A stretch of 64,000 nucleotides of DNA, from assembly GCA_902729315.2 (NCBI GenBank), contig LR746274.1:3251037-3315036 (forward strand), read 5' to 3'. Positions 1-11,264 of this stretch are shown here, one piece after another. Numbering within the stretch: the first letter of the stretch is position 1; each line of letters starts with the position of its first letter. A program made the position numbers and the translations under genes. The notes beneath the pieces were generated by a model that searched no databases, was not told the DNA's origin, and saw only the letters and a list, made by a program, of their open reading frames with translations. Source of the DNA: Spirodela intermedia. Taxonomy: Eukaryota > Streptophyta > Magnoliopsida > Alismatales > Araceae.

Positions 1-264
1 GAGCAAAACCCTTCTGGGACAGGCTCATAGATTCTTCTCCGATCAGGAGTGAATAGATGATGAATGTACAGATGTCTCTGCTATTTACCCAATTCTCCCA
101 GAATCCTGACACTGCGTTGACTTATCGCTGAATAAAAAATAGGAAAATAGATGTAGAAAAATAGAAAATACACACACACACACAGAGATGTATATGCATG
201 ATGATTGGGACTGTGAAGGAGAATAACTTGAATAACCAGAGAGAATTCGTGAAGTTTCCAGTAC
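1..264 (-). other. Intron of the B56 gene with a (CA)n run
   Basis: This stretch lies downstream of the B56 donor site on the minus strand. It contains a short (CA)n microsatellite near 170-184. No frame matches the missing B56 C-terminus, so it is read as intron reaching past the window edge. Confidence 0.7.
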
Positions 265-1413
265 CTGGGAATGGAGACTGTTCAAGCAGCGAGCAATCTG
301 GCAGAACAGTGGCACCATGCAGCTCTCAAACTCTGCCGGCTGGGTCATCTCCAGGATTTCCTCCATCTCCCCCAAGAACATCACCTCCTTGGAGCTGTTC
401 GTCACGGGCCAATACTTCAGCAAGCCCCTGATGATGGCCACAGCAAGGTTGCTGTCCTTCTCCATGAACTGGGTGATGCAATAGGACAGCTGCTGGTGGT
501 AGGCCCCCATGGACTTGGGCTTGTGGAGAGGGATAAGAGCCCTGACGAGGAACAGCTTGTGCTCGTCTTTGAGCGGCAGGGCGAAACCGTTGATGATGCT
601 TCCGAGAATCTCCAGGATCTCTGCAATCCCGTTGTGCCTCTCGGTTTCAAAGATGAACTGGTAGAAGATGTTGTTGATGGCCTTCCTGATGAACGGGCGA
701 TGGGCCATGAACTTGCCGTAGATGCGGTGGAGCACCATCTTCAGGCAATCCCTCTCTCTGGGATCCTCAGAGTCGAAGAGATCGAGCAGTCTGAGGACGA
801 AGGACTGATCTATGAATCTCTTCGCCATTTTTGTGTCAGTTTCAGGTGATGCGACAAACAGCAGGAAGAATTCGTATACCAGCTGCAGATGGGGCCATCC
901 CGGGTCCATCGCGGGCTCCTCATCTTCGAGGTCGAAGGTCTCCGGGACCTTGATTTCACGGGGCGGAGAGGCGGTTGCCCTAAAAAGGTTGCAGGAGACC
1001 ATCTTCATGACCTCCTGCACGACCACCTCGGGGAACTTCCCGCCGGCGGAAGCGACGTAGTCGACAAGCTCACGAAGAACACCTCGCTTGGTTTCCTTCT
1101 CCTGGAGATCCTTCGTCGGATCGGTGAAGTCGAAGACCACGCAGCAGAGATTGAGCTTTCTGACAAACAGGCTGTGTTTCTCGGGGGCTGAAACATCTCC
1201 GAATCTTGTCAGCACATCTGTGGAAGGAAATCCAGGGTTTCCATCCGCCTGGTCGTCGGCCACTGGATTAGAGATCGGCTGGAGATTGTCCACAAGCTTG
1301 GAATCTCGGGTTCTTGCGCCGGCGGAGGCGTTCGCTCTACCGCCCGAATCCTTGCCATGCTCTCCGGATCTTGAAGACTTCCTCGGAAGCCGCCCGAGAA
1401 TCTGCTTAATCAT
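265..1413 (-). CDS. PP2A regulatory subunit B' (B56 family), 5' partial
   Basis: The protein is a B56-type regulatory (targeting) subunit of the trimeric protein phosphatase 2A, which selects substrates for the A/C core enzyme in the cytosol and nucleus. The minus-strand frame opens at an ATG (complement 1411-1413) with [12 protein letters not shown], the usual start of plant B' proteins. It continues through the B56 helical-repeat core: [74 protein letters not shown]-type [11 protein letters not shown] and [13 protein letters not shown]. At 264/265 there is a clear donor (CAG|GTACTG on the minus strand), and the frame beyond it turns into low-complexity non-homologous sequence. This is therefore exon end plus intron, not a divergent C-terminus. 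About 383 residues are present; the family is usually near 500, so the last roughly 115 residues lie left of the window. The isoform (eta/theta/kappa type) is not resolved. Confidence 0.93.
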
Positions 1414-1593
1414 GAGAGCTGCGGGGAAGCCGATCCCTAGAAGATGATACGAACACCTCTCGATTCCCTCCCGTTGCCAGTTTCAGACTCCTCCAGGGGG
1501 AAATCAAGCTCCAATTCGATCGAGAACGACGCCCTTTTCACCCAAATTCTAACCAATAAACTGGAGAGAAACTCCTTCCGATCCAAACGCAGA

Positions 1594-1631
<38 letters not shown>

Positions 1632-2260
1632 CGACGACGACGATGATGGTGATGATGATGATGATAGAAGGGGAGGGAGGCGGCCCCAATCTGATCAACA
1701 GGAAATAAGAATCCGAGGGAAGAAATCCGTTCTAGAGCAGGCGAGCCCTCCTAAAATCTTCATCTCATTCCTTCACACAGCAGAAAGAGATCCGCAGGAG
1801 AAGAAGCGCCTGAAAATCGAGAACCAGGGTAGAGCAAGAGAGAGAGAGAGAGAGCTCCCTGCGGGTGGAAGATCAGAAAGGAATCACCGGAAGAACAGAT
1901 CCTGAAAGGGGGCGAAAATCCGAAGCCAACAATAAAAATCCACCTCAACCCCACAACAATCAGGCAGAGAAGATAAGAATCTAGTGAGAGAAGAGAGGAA
2001 AAAACCCAACCCCCCCTTCTCCCTCGTTCTCTCTCTTCACGAAACCCTCTATCCTCTCTCCTGCAAAAGCTTCGATTTTGAGGCTTCCCCAGCAATGATG
2101 CCCATTTGACACGGACAGAAGAGAGAGAAAGAGAGAGGGAGAGAGAGAAGGAGAGAAGACCAGTCTAGCCGCCCCCAGAGGAAGGCCGGCATCCTCTCTC
2201 TCTCTCTCTCTACTCTCTCTACCGACTCCACAGAGGATTGGGTCAACTTTGGTGGTCATC
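1414..2260 (-). promoter_or_regulatory. Leader and promoter-proximal region of the B56 gene
   Basis: About 850 bases upstream of the B56 start contain a (GAT/GAC)n run near 1594-1665, so the sense strand reads (ATC/GTC)n, and dense GA/CT tracts near 1840-1855 and 2122-2215. Open frames here are aspartate-rich, arginine-rich or Ser/Leu low-complexity, so they look like simple-sequence artefacts rather than proteins. A spliced 5' UTR is possible, but I could not fix an intron. Confidence 0.5.
1594..1665. repeat. (GAT/GAC)n trinucleotide microsatellite
   Basis: About 72 bases are GAT repeats interrupted by a block of GAC. The tract lies roughly 180 bases upstream of the B56 ATG, probably in transcribed leader. 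It creates a poly-aspartate frame on the plus strand that should not be taken as a gene. Confidence 0.9.
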
Positions 2261-2610
2261 TAGATCAGAGGGAGAAGAGTGGTCAACTTCAATGTCGGGC
2301 AGTCCACCTGTCCATTCAAAGTCAACCAACTAAAACAGAGTCAAATTGGGTGGGAACACAAAAGCCTACGGATTGATCCAGTCCACAGATGAAATCATCC
2401 ACCACCCCGATGGTTTGTCAACTTTGATTCATCTTTACTGTACTTTGATTCATCTCGGGCCAAGTTAAAACCAGGCATTTTGTGGGCCAACAGCTTTCTT
2501 AATGGGCTTGGCCGGAGTTCTGAAGCCCAAATCGAGGCAAGCGGTTTGCTTGGTCCCGTGGACTTCTTCCCCCATTTATGTGTTTATTTTACGTATTTTA
2601 GTTATTAAGT
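2261..2610. other. Intergenic region rich in GGCCCA/TGGGCC-type motifs
   Basis: No coding frame is supported. Between about 2455 and 2540 there are several copies of TGGGC(C/T) or its complement (for example TGGGCCAA, ATGGGCTTGGCC, AGCCCAAAT). These resemble plant 'site II' elements of promoters for growth-related genes, and they could belong to the promoter of the B56 gene on the minus strand. Function is inference. Confidence 0.35.
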
Positions 2611-2985
2611 AAATATGATTTTTGCGCTTGGTAAAAAGTATCATCAAGCCCACCCATAACTAGAAGGAAATGCGATATTAAATCTATTAAAACTGGCTAA
2701 GTATTATTAAAATCTGAATTTTTTTGGCTTATAAAAAGAATCATCAAGCACATCAATTAGAAGAAAATTCAATAATAAATAGACTAAAACTGATTAAATC
2801 TGATTTTTGTCCCTGATAAAAAGTATCATCAAGGCCATCAATTAGAAGAAAAATCAACATAAAATAAAATAAAACTGATTAAATAAATCAGATTTTGTGC
2901 CTGGTAATAGTACCACCAACCCCATCAATCAGAAGAAAAATCGATATTAAATAGATTTAAACTGACTTAATATTCTTAAAACTCA
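2611..2985. repeat. Four-copy degenerate tandem repeat, unit about 90-100 bp
   Basis: Four imperfect copies begin near 2612, 2712, 2800 and 2890. Each contains a TGATTTTTG-like start, then GTAAAAAGTATCATCAAG, then CATCAATTAGAAGAAAA, then AATAGATTAAAACTGATT. Copies differ by many substitutions and small indels. No open frame runs through the array, so it is an old AT-rich minisatellite of unknown origin. Confidence 0.85.
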
Positions 2986-3017
2986 AGCCCAAGAGCTCGA
3001 ATCACCTAAAGTTGACA

Positions 3018-3034
3018 GAGAGAGAGAGAGAGAG
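3018..3034. repeat. (GA)n microsatellite
   Basis: A short GA run lies just upstream of GC-rich sequence (3040-3310) that may be the first, untranslated exon of the nuclease gene downstream. Confidence 0.7.
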
Positions 3035-3039
3035 CTAGC

Positions 3040-5000
3040 GTGGGTTAGTATTACCTTCCCCTACCAACACGCGACTCCAGCAGACCAGGGAAATCTTCGG
3101 TGACCCGCAAAGGGTCTCATATCAGACGACCCGCCAAACCGGGGCTGATAATCAGCTCCCTGGCTGCTGCTGGCCATCCCTCACTCCACCCACACGGCTG
3201 CAGCGGGGGAGTAGGTGGCGGTGGAACTGTGGAATGCTGGTGCTGGGCGCAGCGAAGAGCCGGGCCTCCTTCAGGAGCGAGCAAGGTGCCCCATCCTCCC
3301 CTACCCTAAATCCTTCTTCGATATCTTCCCTCCTCCTCCTTTTCTTGCTTCCTTATCCCCACAGCTGCTTGTTTCCTGAGGGGTTGATGGATTAGAGCTT
3401 GCCGTTTAGAGTAGTAGTTGCTGCTGTCCCCCATCCGATAGAGTTTTCTGTTTTCAGGTCTCTTTTCTTTCTTCGTTTTTTCATTTGATAGGAGAAGCTC
3501 TGGGTTTGAGCATTGAGTTGATGATGTTCAACCGGATTTTTCAGTGGCCCCCGTGGGGACGCTTCGATGCAGCATTTTCACAAACATCTGATGGGTACTA
3601 TATATATAATCATGTTTTTGCATCCACTTGCTCTCAATTTTTCTTGAATGAAAACCCGTAAAAGGGTCCTATCTCTCAAACACCTGGTGGACTTCGGAGG
3701 AGACGGCTTCTCATGCTCATATGGCATAAGAAAATAAAGAAGGCCCAAGTCATTAGGAAAATTTTGCCCTCAAAACTTGTTGAAGTAAAATAAAGAAGGG
3801 ACCCTGCGATAAGAAGCCTTGTGATCGTTGTTCTCTTGCAAGTGAGAATTTCCGAGAATGGAATTGGAGCTGGCAGTACGTGAGCTTTAGGTTCTTGACT
3901 GATCTTCAGCCAAAAATGCGTCACTTTTGGGCAAGCACTGCGCCTTCAATTCAGAAAATGACCTTCAGTTTGTGTAAATGTGTATGTTATGATTATGCGG
4001 TATGATCAATCTACAAATATTAGAAAAAGGGAGAGCATCGTAAGGCTAATGATACACACGGGCTTTCCATTTATGTTCCTGAAGAAAAGAGGAATAGTAT
4101 TCATTTGACCATGGTAGGATAGTAAGGGGCCGAATTCAAAGTCAAAAGTCAGAGCCCAAGTTCCTTCCTGGCGTGTGGGGTCAACTCATTAATTCGGTAT
4201 GAAACTCCATTATCACCAAATTGGCTCGGTGGGCTGAGCTCGGTCAGGGCGGAGCCAGCCTAATCTAATCAAATTTCACTCGTTCTTTGCTGACTATCCC
4301 AAATTTTGCGCCTAATTCTAGTCGATTTGGGATCTGACCGCAATTCTTCTTCCAAGTTGAAGACGAAGATGGGTCTGGCTAGCTGTCTATGCTGCTTAAT
4401 AATTTTCTCTCAATTATTTGGTCTGAAGTACTCACTCTGAATCATGACGCAAATATTAGGTTCTTGGCTAGGGTTCCTGTGTCGGATTCCTTCCAGTTTG
4501 CAACCAAGGGTGGGCCTCATTTTATTGTTCCTAAATTTAGTAGCGAACGATTCAAAGTTCTTGGGTCAGAACTAGTTACTCTCAAATCATGACACAAATA
4601 CTGGATTATTTTCGGTTTGGGTTCCTGTATTGCATTCGTTCTTGCTCGATCCGATCATAGCGAATTCATTTATTCCTCATGATTTTTTTCAGCTTGCAAT
4701 TCGGCATTCTTCAGTCAGAACAATGTACAATTCTCAAATCCTCAATACAATTATAAGGATTTTGGTTAGGGATGCCAGTAAAATGCAAATTCTTGTTTGG
4801 TTCGCATTTTAGTTTTCCTAGATTAATTTAATTCAGAACTTAATAATCTTGGGTTAGGACTAGTTCTTATCGATCCTGATATGAAGATCAGGTTATTATT
4901 GGTAGAGCTCTCTCTGCACTGACTTCATTCTGGTTCTATGGAATTGAGACAAGGATCTAATCTTATGCTTCCTAAATTTGGCAACCCATAAATTTTGCAG
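3040..5000 (+). other. Probable 5' untranslated region and introns of the YqaJ-like gene
   Basis: The stretch from 3040 to about 3310 is GC-rich. A 69-residue frame at 3100-3309 has no recognisable family. A pyrimidine-rich tract ending CCCCACAG lies near 3355-3363. A convincing acceptor (AATTTTGCAG|G) sits at 4991-5000, directly before the nuclease coding exon, so at least one upstream, largely untranslated exon is expected. I could not place its donor. The AT-rich frames at 4389-4812 look like chance. Confidence 0.4.
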
Positions 5001-5085
5001 GCTTTGGATCACCGTGGCGCTGACCTTGGCCAAGGTCCGGCTGCTGACATTGGTAGTTGCTCACGCTTCTCTGGTCAACGCTACC

Positions 5086-6009
5086 ATGACACACGCATGC
5101 TTCCCATCTTCTCGGGCCCTCCCCTTAAAGACAGGCTACTACCCTACTCGCCTTCTCCAAACCCGTGTGACGACCACGCTGATCGTCACCTCTTCATCAT
5201 CATCCTCTTCATTGCCACAGCAGCTGCTTCTCCGGTGCTCATCACCGCCAGTTGTCAACCCTCCCTTCGACGGGCCGCAGCGATCGTCGGAGTGGTTCGC
5301 CCTCCGCCGGGACAAGCTGACAACAAGCACCTTCAGCACCGCCCTGGGCTTCTGGAAGGGGAACCGCCGGTCGGAGCTGTGGCACCAGAAGGTCTTCTCC
5401 CCCGACGCTGACACCATCTCCAGCACCGGGCGGGCGGCCATGGAGTGGGGTGTCGACAATGAGGCGGCTGCAATTGAGCGCTACCGCAGCATCACCGGAC
5501 GTGAGGTGGGCACCCTCGGCTTTGCCATGCACGCCGATGCGAGCTTCGCCTGGATGGGCGCCTCTCCGGACGGAGTCCTCGGCAGGCAGCCGGAAGGAGG
5601 GATCTTGGAGGTGAAGTGCCCATTCAACAAGGGGCGCCCGGAGCTGGGGCTGCCATGGCGCGCGGTACCGTACTACTACATGCCACAGGTTCAGGGCCAG
5701 ATGGAGATCATGGACAGAGACTGGGTGGATCTCTACTGCTGGACGCCCAATGGGAGCAGCCTTTTCAGGGTGTTCAGGGAGAAGGAGTACTGGGAGCTTA
5801 TGCACGCCGTACTGAGGGAATTCTGGTGGGAGAATGTGCTCCCGGCAAGGGAAGCCCTTGCCGCCGGCAGAGAGGCCGCCGCCCGTGCACTCGAGCCAGA
5901 GCCCGGCCACGAGCTCACCGGGCTTGTAGTCGCCAGGAGCCAGAAGCTCGCCGCTGCCGCCAGGCTTCTCTGCAAGGAGGTAGCTGGCCACGTCGAGTTC
6001 TTCGGATGA
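5086..6009 (+). CDS. YqaJ/lambda-exonuclease-like PD-(D/E)XK nuclease
   Basis: The 307-residue protein belongs to the plant group with a YqaJ viral-recombinase-type domain, relatives of phage lambda exonuclease in the restriction-endonuclease-like fold. The domain spans about residues 65-225. It has SSEWFALRRDKLTTSTF, then AMEWGVDNE, then the catalytic core GASPDG (158-163) and LEVKC (174-178), giving the D...ExK triad D162, E175, K177, followed by the Q-rich MPQVQGQMEI (200-209). Residues 1-60 are Ser/Thr/Arg-rich with few acids, like an organelle transit peptide; targeting is inference. I chose the ATG at 5086: the open frame extends upstream only through an intron acceptor (ending at 5000) and a non-ATG codon. 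The gene is intronless from the start codon on, is GC-rich, and is followed by a (GA)n run. The biological substrate in plants is not established. Confidence 0.88.
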   Translation: MTHACFPSSRALPLKTGYYPTRLLQTRVTTTLIVTSSSSSSSLPQQLLLRCSSPPVVNPPFDGPQRSSEWFALRRDKLTTSTFSTALGFWKGNRRSELWHQKVFSPDADTISSTGRAAMEWGVDNEAAAIERYRSITGREVGTLGFAMHADASFAWMGASPDGVLGRQPEGGILEVKCPFNKGRPELGLPWRAVPYYYMPQVQGQMEIMDRDWVDLYCWTPNGSSLFRVFREKEYWELMHAVLREFWWENVLPAREALAAGREAAARALEPEPGHELTGLVVARSQKLAAAARLLCKEVAGHVEFFG

Positions 6010-6041
6010 TTCATTCTCACTCCTTTTTGGTTTGGTGGGAT

Positions 6042-6044
6042 AGA

Positions 6045-6093
<49 letters not shown>
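6042..6093. repeat. (GA)n/(AGAA) microsatellite in the 3' UTR
   Basis: An interrupted GAGA tract begins about 33 bases after the nuclease stop codon. It makes Ser/Leu-rich minus-strand and Arg/Glu-rich plus-strand frames that are not genes. Confidence 0.9.
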
Positions 6094-6944
6094 TGCTGCC
6101 AGCGACATCTCACCAAAGTCGTCCTGCTGTTCATACGAAACTCCACTCTGTGCTCGAGCAGGCATTCAGATCCCTCCGACTTTTCCGGGTATGGTGCCAC
6201 TAATCTAATTCATGAGCCCAAAAAAGAAAAAAAGAACAAGCATGCAGAGGATCAATAACTTCTTCCTAAAGTCTTCGATGTGGGAGCGGAATCAGAGGAC
6301 TTCACTGGGTTTCTTCAGATACTTGCCAAGAACTGTAAAAATTCATGCGATTGTAGATATAAACGTCATCAGAGTGTCCGGAATATTAAGAGGGTTTAGA
6401 ATCTTTCCCTCTCTGCCCGACGAACAATTCAATTCCCACGGGTCTTCCCCGCTGCGGGCCATTCAAGAAACGTACAAGAAACGTGGAGAGAAGAGGGCAT
6501 GGCATCCCTTGGCGTACAAGAAACCCAGAATGATTCTATGCCCATTCAAAAGAATCGAAATGAATTCTAGAGTAAGAATATGCTTTCTTCTTTTCTGATA
6601 AACCAACAGAATCCGAATCCTGCCCACGAGAATCCCCCCATAATTATTATTTCCCAAAAAAATTCATATGAAAAGCCACAAAAAAAACCAAAAAAATCGT
6701 AAAAAATAACGAAGAAGATATTCATGAGCAGTATAAGATTCGAAGAGGGCTGACTAGTCACAAGCGCTCCTCCGCCGGAAAATGCAGGGCCGCATTACTC
6801 ATTACCCACAACCTCACACAGATCCAGGCCGAGGGTTGACTTATGGGCAACCCCTCCGAGCAGTTGACCTTGGGCAAGAACACACCTACCGCCCGCCTCA
6901 ACCTCCTCCGAGAAGTTGACCTCAAGGAATCTTCTGCTGCCCAC
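6094..6944. other. Convergent intergenic region
   Basis: This region holds the 3' ends of the nuclease gene (plus) and SKIP14 (minus). A 128-residue plus frame at 6212-6598 and overlapping minus frames show no family features. A poly-A/T-rich block lies at about 6650-6710. Nothing further is supported. Confidence 0.5.
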
Positions 6945-9900
6945 TCAGCCTTCACTAGCAGGAGAGGAAGAAGGCAAGTAGTTCATGCAGGGGAAGCAAA
7001 TCCACTCGAGGAAGAAGGTCTCCTCATACTCGTGACCGTGGATGCACCGCCCGCACTGATTGCACCTGGAGATGCATATCGAGCAGGCTCGGCATCGCCC
7101 AGAGGGCCCCCTCCGACAGTCGGCCAGTGGGCAATCGTAGATGACTCGGATGTTCTCACACACCGGGCAGGCTTCGATGTCTATGGTGGGGCCATCGGCA
7201 CCACTGCAGGTGGCCGAGCGGCGGAGATGATAGAATCTTGGCTTCCGAGCTCCAAGCTGTGGGCGGCCGTCCAGACACAGTAGGGTCTTCAACTCGTCGT
7301 AGTGCTCCCTCTTTATGTTGTAGAGACCGCCCACAGCGAGGTGCCTTATCCCGGGGACCGCCAGGGGCTTGAGGATCCTTAGATTATTCATAACGCCCTT
7401 GATACTGAGTTTTGTGCAGCCCGGGACACTTAGCTACACGAAGAAAGAAAGAGAATCCAGGGGGTTAAGCATAGAACTTAATAACCTTACAGGGAGTGAG
7501 AATAGCATCTGAACGAGATTAATATGCAGATAATTTCTATCCAGGGGAAAGTAGAATCAAATTGCCGTTCAAAGATGATAGGGGCTTCTAATAATTTCCA
7601 TTACGTTTGCTGATTTTGATCTTGGCACACTTCAAATAAAGCCGTGGGCATCGGATTTGATACAAAGTAGCTTCGCAAGGAATTATGTATAAATATATCC
7701 ACGAACATTATTCCTTGGGCACAAGAGGAAAATACTACCCAAAACCATGACAGAAATGGAAGAAGGCAGCCTAAATGTCTCCTAAGGGAATCCAAAAGGC
7801 ATCACAAGACTCCAGGGTTTGGCTTCAAGAAATGGTATCACAAATCGTGCGGAGTGCTTTCGAGTGGATGATACCCAGAATGGTGATGGCGGCCAGATAG
7901 GGTAAGTTTGACAGAGGAAAGAGGACGCTCATTAAAAGACGAGTGGCAGACCTCACTGAACAGACATTCAAAATGCTCCTTTAAGACCGCATATGACAAT
8001 GGTTCAAGCAGCATTTGAGAAGCACACAGTCTGAGGCATTGGGATTGATAAGAGGCAAAGCCTACACAATTTGATGTCATTTTCCAAGCCAGCAAAGGGA
8101 TAAGTGTACATCCATCCTTCCGGGAGTGAATTTTCCAAATAATCAATAGAATATAATCCCTCAGAAAAATATAAAATAGGAGCCACCAAACAAAGGATGC
8201 AGCACAAACGATGATTCCAGATCAATCAAGAAAAGTCCGAGCATTTTTTTGCTTAAAAATCCTCAAATGGGAAAGATTATAATGCAACAAAGCGGACATC
8301 ATGTTTAAATATAAGACCCAACCATTAAAATGAATGCTTAAAGATTATAGGAATATGAAACCGTTGAGGACCCGCCAATCATCAGACATGATTGATGATT
8401 AGATGACCTTGATTACCTGATTGGATGACAGAGTAGATGTGAAATGGCCCTGAACTTGACACTGAATCCCACAATGTTTGCTGGGATTAGTTTGGCTGAT
8501 AGTATATTATTCAGTTCTTCAGAAGAATGAAGGCAAGGGAAATATTTGGCAAGAAAACCATTAGGCAAGAAGATCTCTTTTGCAAGATGAAGGACCAAAA
8601 AACAAAATTTTGAAAAGAGAATGAGGACCGAAACTAGGTTCCATGAGCGCAAGGATGTGTTTTACAGGTAAGGCATACAGGTGGGGTTGCGATACCACAT
8701 CGTACAACCAAATTAGAACGAGGGAAATATTATAAACATCAGCATGACATATGGAAAGCAAAAAATGGTGGAAAAAATAATATCCACACCTAAAAAAAAA
8801 TTACACGAGAACCAATGGTTCTCTGACTCCAAATGAGATCACCATAAAAGTTTTTAAATAACTATGAACTTCTTTATGTTCTGGTTTCTCTTCAGATTGC
8901 GTAAAAAATAGGGGCATAGATTTTGCTTATATGCCTGCATTAAAAAAATTCACATTTCAAGATATTGAACTTGCAGCGAAACAATGCATAGTTCAAATAA
9001 AAATTAATGGTGTATTTTAAGGCCAAAAAATATTGTGTACAATAAGTACAGTCCAACCAACTGAAAAGAAAAAAATGGCAATCAAGAGCAGTAGAAATAG
9101 GTTTATCAAACTATTATGACTACCACTGGCACCAATAAAATGGCCATACACTGACACGATATAAATATTTGGAACTTTCTAACGATAAATATAAATGATA
9201 ACCAGCCAGTCAAAATAGCCGAAACTTTCTAACCATAAATAGGCGGATGAAAAATAATGAACAAGTAGTCAAACCTCAGAGCATATTAGTATACGGCCAG
9301 CGAAAATAGTAGTCAAAAGATGCTCAAAGCAAAAGATCATACAACACAGACGAAAAAAGGGAACAAAACCTCCACACAAAATTGCTAATGGCAAAACAAG
9401 ACCAACCTTTCTGAGTTTCAGGTTGTCCTTCAGTATGCGGCTCAGACAACTGTCAGTTATTTGTGAACACTCTGTGAGGCTCAAGCACTCCAGACTGCCT
9501 TTAGCTCTCCAAGTCAATCGTAAGAGACTGTCATCTGTGATCATATTATTCAAGGGAGGACCTATGTGTATGCACCTCCACAAAAGTGGGTCTTCCCGAA
9601 CTGTATAGTGCAATGTCTTGCAGACCCTCTCCACTGATAGAAGGTCTGGGATATCCAAATAAGCAAGTGCAAAGGTAAGACCATCATGGGGAGCACCTGT
9701 GCCACTATGAACATCACCCCACCCACTGGAGCGACACTTCCCAGAGCCACAACCAACAGTTGGCTCCTCCTCTTCCCTGCTGAACTTCAGGCCCTCCATC
9801 TCTCCATCATGGATTATCCCTTGCACACACTCCTCCCCACAGTATGAGTTTACCAGAGGCTGTCTCATAACCCCTGATTCAGTGCAACCCGACCTAGCAC

Positions 9901-10435
9901 CTAGCTCGCAGCCTGGCACTGGACATAACCATGCAGCTGATGCAGCCACAGCTTGGTTGCACATGTAGTAATCACAATTGTCAATAACACTGCAATGGAC
10001 GTCGCCAGATTCACCATAACCGACATGATCCGCCATGGTGGTAGCAAGCTCCTCGATCCAGCCAGCAATGGCGACCGTCCAGGTTGTTGGGTCAGCAGTC
10101 ATACCCATCCCAAACGGATCAGCCGGGAGAAGATCTGCCACATCCTCGTAGATTGGTGTGCTCGGAGTTGGTGGTGGTGTTGGTGGCGGTGGTGGTGGTG
10201 ATGGATCATGGAAGAACCCTGCACAAATACCAGCAACTCCTGCGCCCCCTCTCTCGGCCGTCCAGCAATAGAAGCAATCCTGAGGCCTACATGGTTCCCT
10301 CTCGAGCCCCTTATCAAGGAAGAACGACCAAGGCAGCGATCCGGCTGAGGCAGACGCGGAGGGGAAGAACGGATGGGGTGAATAATTGAGCGTCATTGTA
10401 TTGACAAAGTACGGAGCCCCAAAACCCTCTTCCAA
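6945..10435 (-). CDS. SKIP14: F-box protein SKIP14 (two exons)
   Basis: SKIP14 is a substrate-receptor F-box protein that binds SKP1/ASK proteins in SCF ubiquitin ligases. Exon 1 is complement 9407-10435 and exon 2 complement 6945-7433; the splice is phase 0 (AGAAAG|GTTGG ... TGTAG|CTAAG). It restores the leucine-rich motif LRK-LSVPGCTKLSIKGV. The product is 505 residues: a proline-rich stretch (78-93), an F-box at about 250-290 (DGLTFALAYLDIPDLLSVERV, DPLLWRCI), short LRRs (300-380), then the family's conserved VGGLYNIKREHYDELK and LGARKPRFYH. A cysteine cluster follows (CPVC...CPLADC...CRACSIC...CNQC) at roughly 430-495, likely metal-binding. Length and order match plant SKIP14. The targets of this F-box protein are not evident. 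Confidence 0.93.
7434..9406 (-). other. Long intron of SKIP14
   Basis: This is a 1,973-base AT-rich intron between the two SKIP14 exons. Several 60-100-codon minus frames inside it (for example at 7838-8146 and 8413-8652) lack Met-supported conservation and are treated as chance. No nested gene was seen. Confidence 0.85.
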
Positions 10436-11264
10436 TGAGAAGAGAGGTGGAGAATCAATACAAAGGCAGATCCCGAATCCCCGTGGACGAAATCAATCTA
10501 TGAAAACCCTGGACACAAAAGAATAGATAGAATCCTCTACCCTTCCTAAAATCATACTTACAACTACGCTCTCCCCTAAAGGATGAAGAACACCATCAAC
10601 CAAAAGTAAACACCGATCCCTCTAACAGGATGAAGAATAAGAAGAGCAAATCCCCCATTGCGCCGATCCCGGATCAAAAAAAGCCAGCGGCAGGTGGGAC
10701 TAAATTGGAGACAAATAAAAAGAGACCAAACAAGAAAGAATTCCCCGAATAAGGAGACAACACCGTCAAAGTGCTCTCAGGATCTAGGGGCCGAGGGTGA
10801 TAGGCCTACAGCTCAAGGGGAGCTAAAAAGAAAAGAGAAAAAAAACCCTGGAAGCACAAATCCATACGATGCGCTCTCCACTTGGATTGCCGTTCACCCT
10901 GCCTCTTCCCGGATTCGACACGGATCTGCCTGGAGATCGACGATAAGGAAGAGGAGGAAGACGAGGAGAAGGAGGAGGAGGAGGAGGAGGAGGAGGAAGA
11001 AGGAAGCTTCTCCGGCGACGGGGTATGAGGGGGATCGGCCGGCCGACCCAGAGAGAGGAAGAGGAAGAGGAAGAACCTCGGATTTGGGCGACTTCGTGTC
11101 GAATGAGGGAGGACGCAAAGAAGAACCCACGCAGGCGCCTGCGGTCCGCCGCCAAATGGGCTTCCCCGGACCCGGCCCAGGAAGTTGTCCACCTCAGAAG
11201 TGGAGCCCACCACCCAACACAGTACAGAGAGGCATCTCCCTGCGTTTGCAAGATCTGAGCTAAG
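10436..11264 (-). promoter_or_regulatory. SKIP14 upstream region with purine/pyrimidine tract
   Basis: The upstream region carries a GAG/GGA-rich purine tract at about 10945-11002 and further GA-rich patches to 11080. On the SKIP14 sense strand this is a CTC/TCC-rich leader, a common feature of plant 5' UTRs. Frames across it are Arg/Glu- or Ser/Pro-rich simple sequence and are rejected as proteins. Confidence 0.45.

Noticed and set aside
271-849. 192-codon plus-strand frame opposite the B56 exon
   Set aside because: It is the antisense shadow of the conserved B56 reading frame; no independent features.
1444-1905. 153-codon plus frame with a long aspartate run
   Set aside because: It is created by the (GAT/GAC)n microsatellite and GA tract in the B56 leader.
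4978-5085. Longer N-terminus for the nuclease from 4978
   Set aside because: The codon at 4978 is TTG, and a strong intron acceptor ends at 5000, so this part is intron and leader.
5242-6165. 307-codon minus-strand frame opposite the nuclease gene
   Set aside because: It is a GC-rich shadow frame; the plus strand has the conserved catalytic motifs, and its start lies in the (GA)n repeat.
10658-11263. 201-codon plus frame upstream of SKIP14
   Set aside because: Arg/Glu-rich translation of the purine tract; no domain, and on the wrong strand for the SKIP14 transcript.
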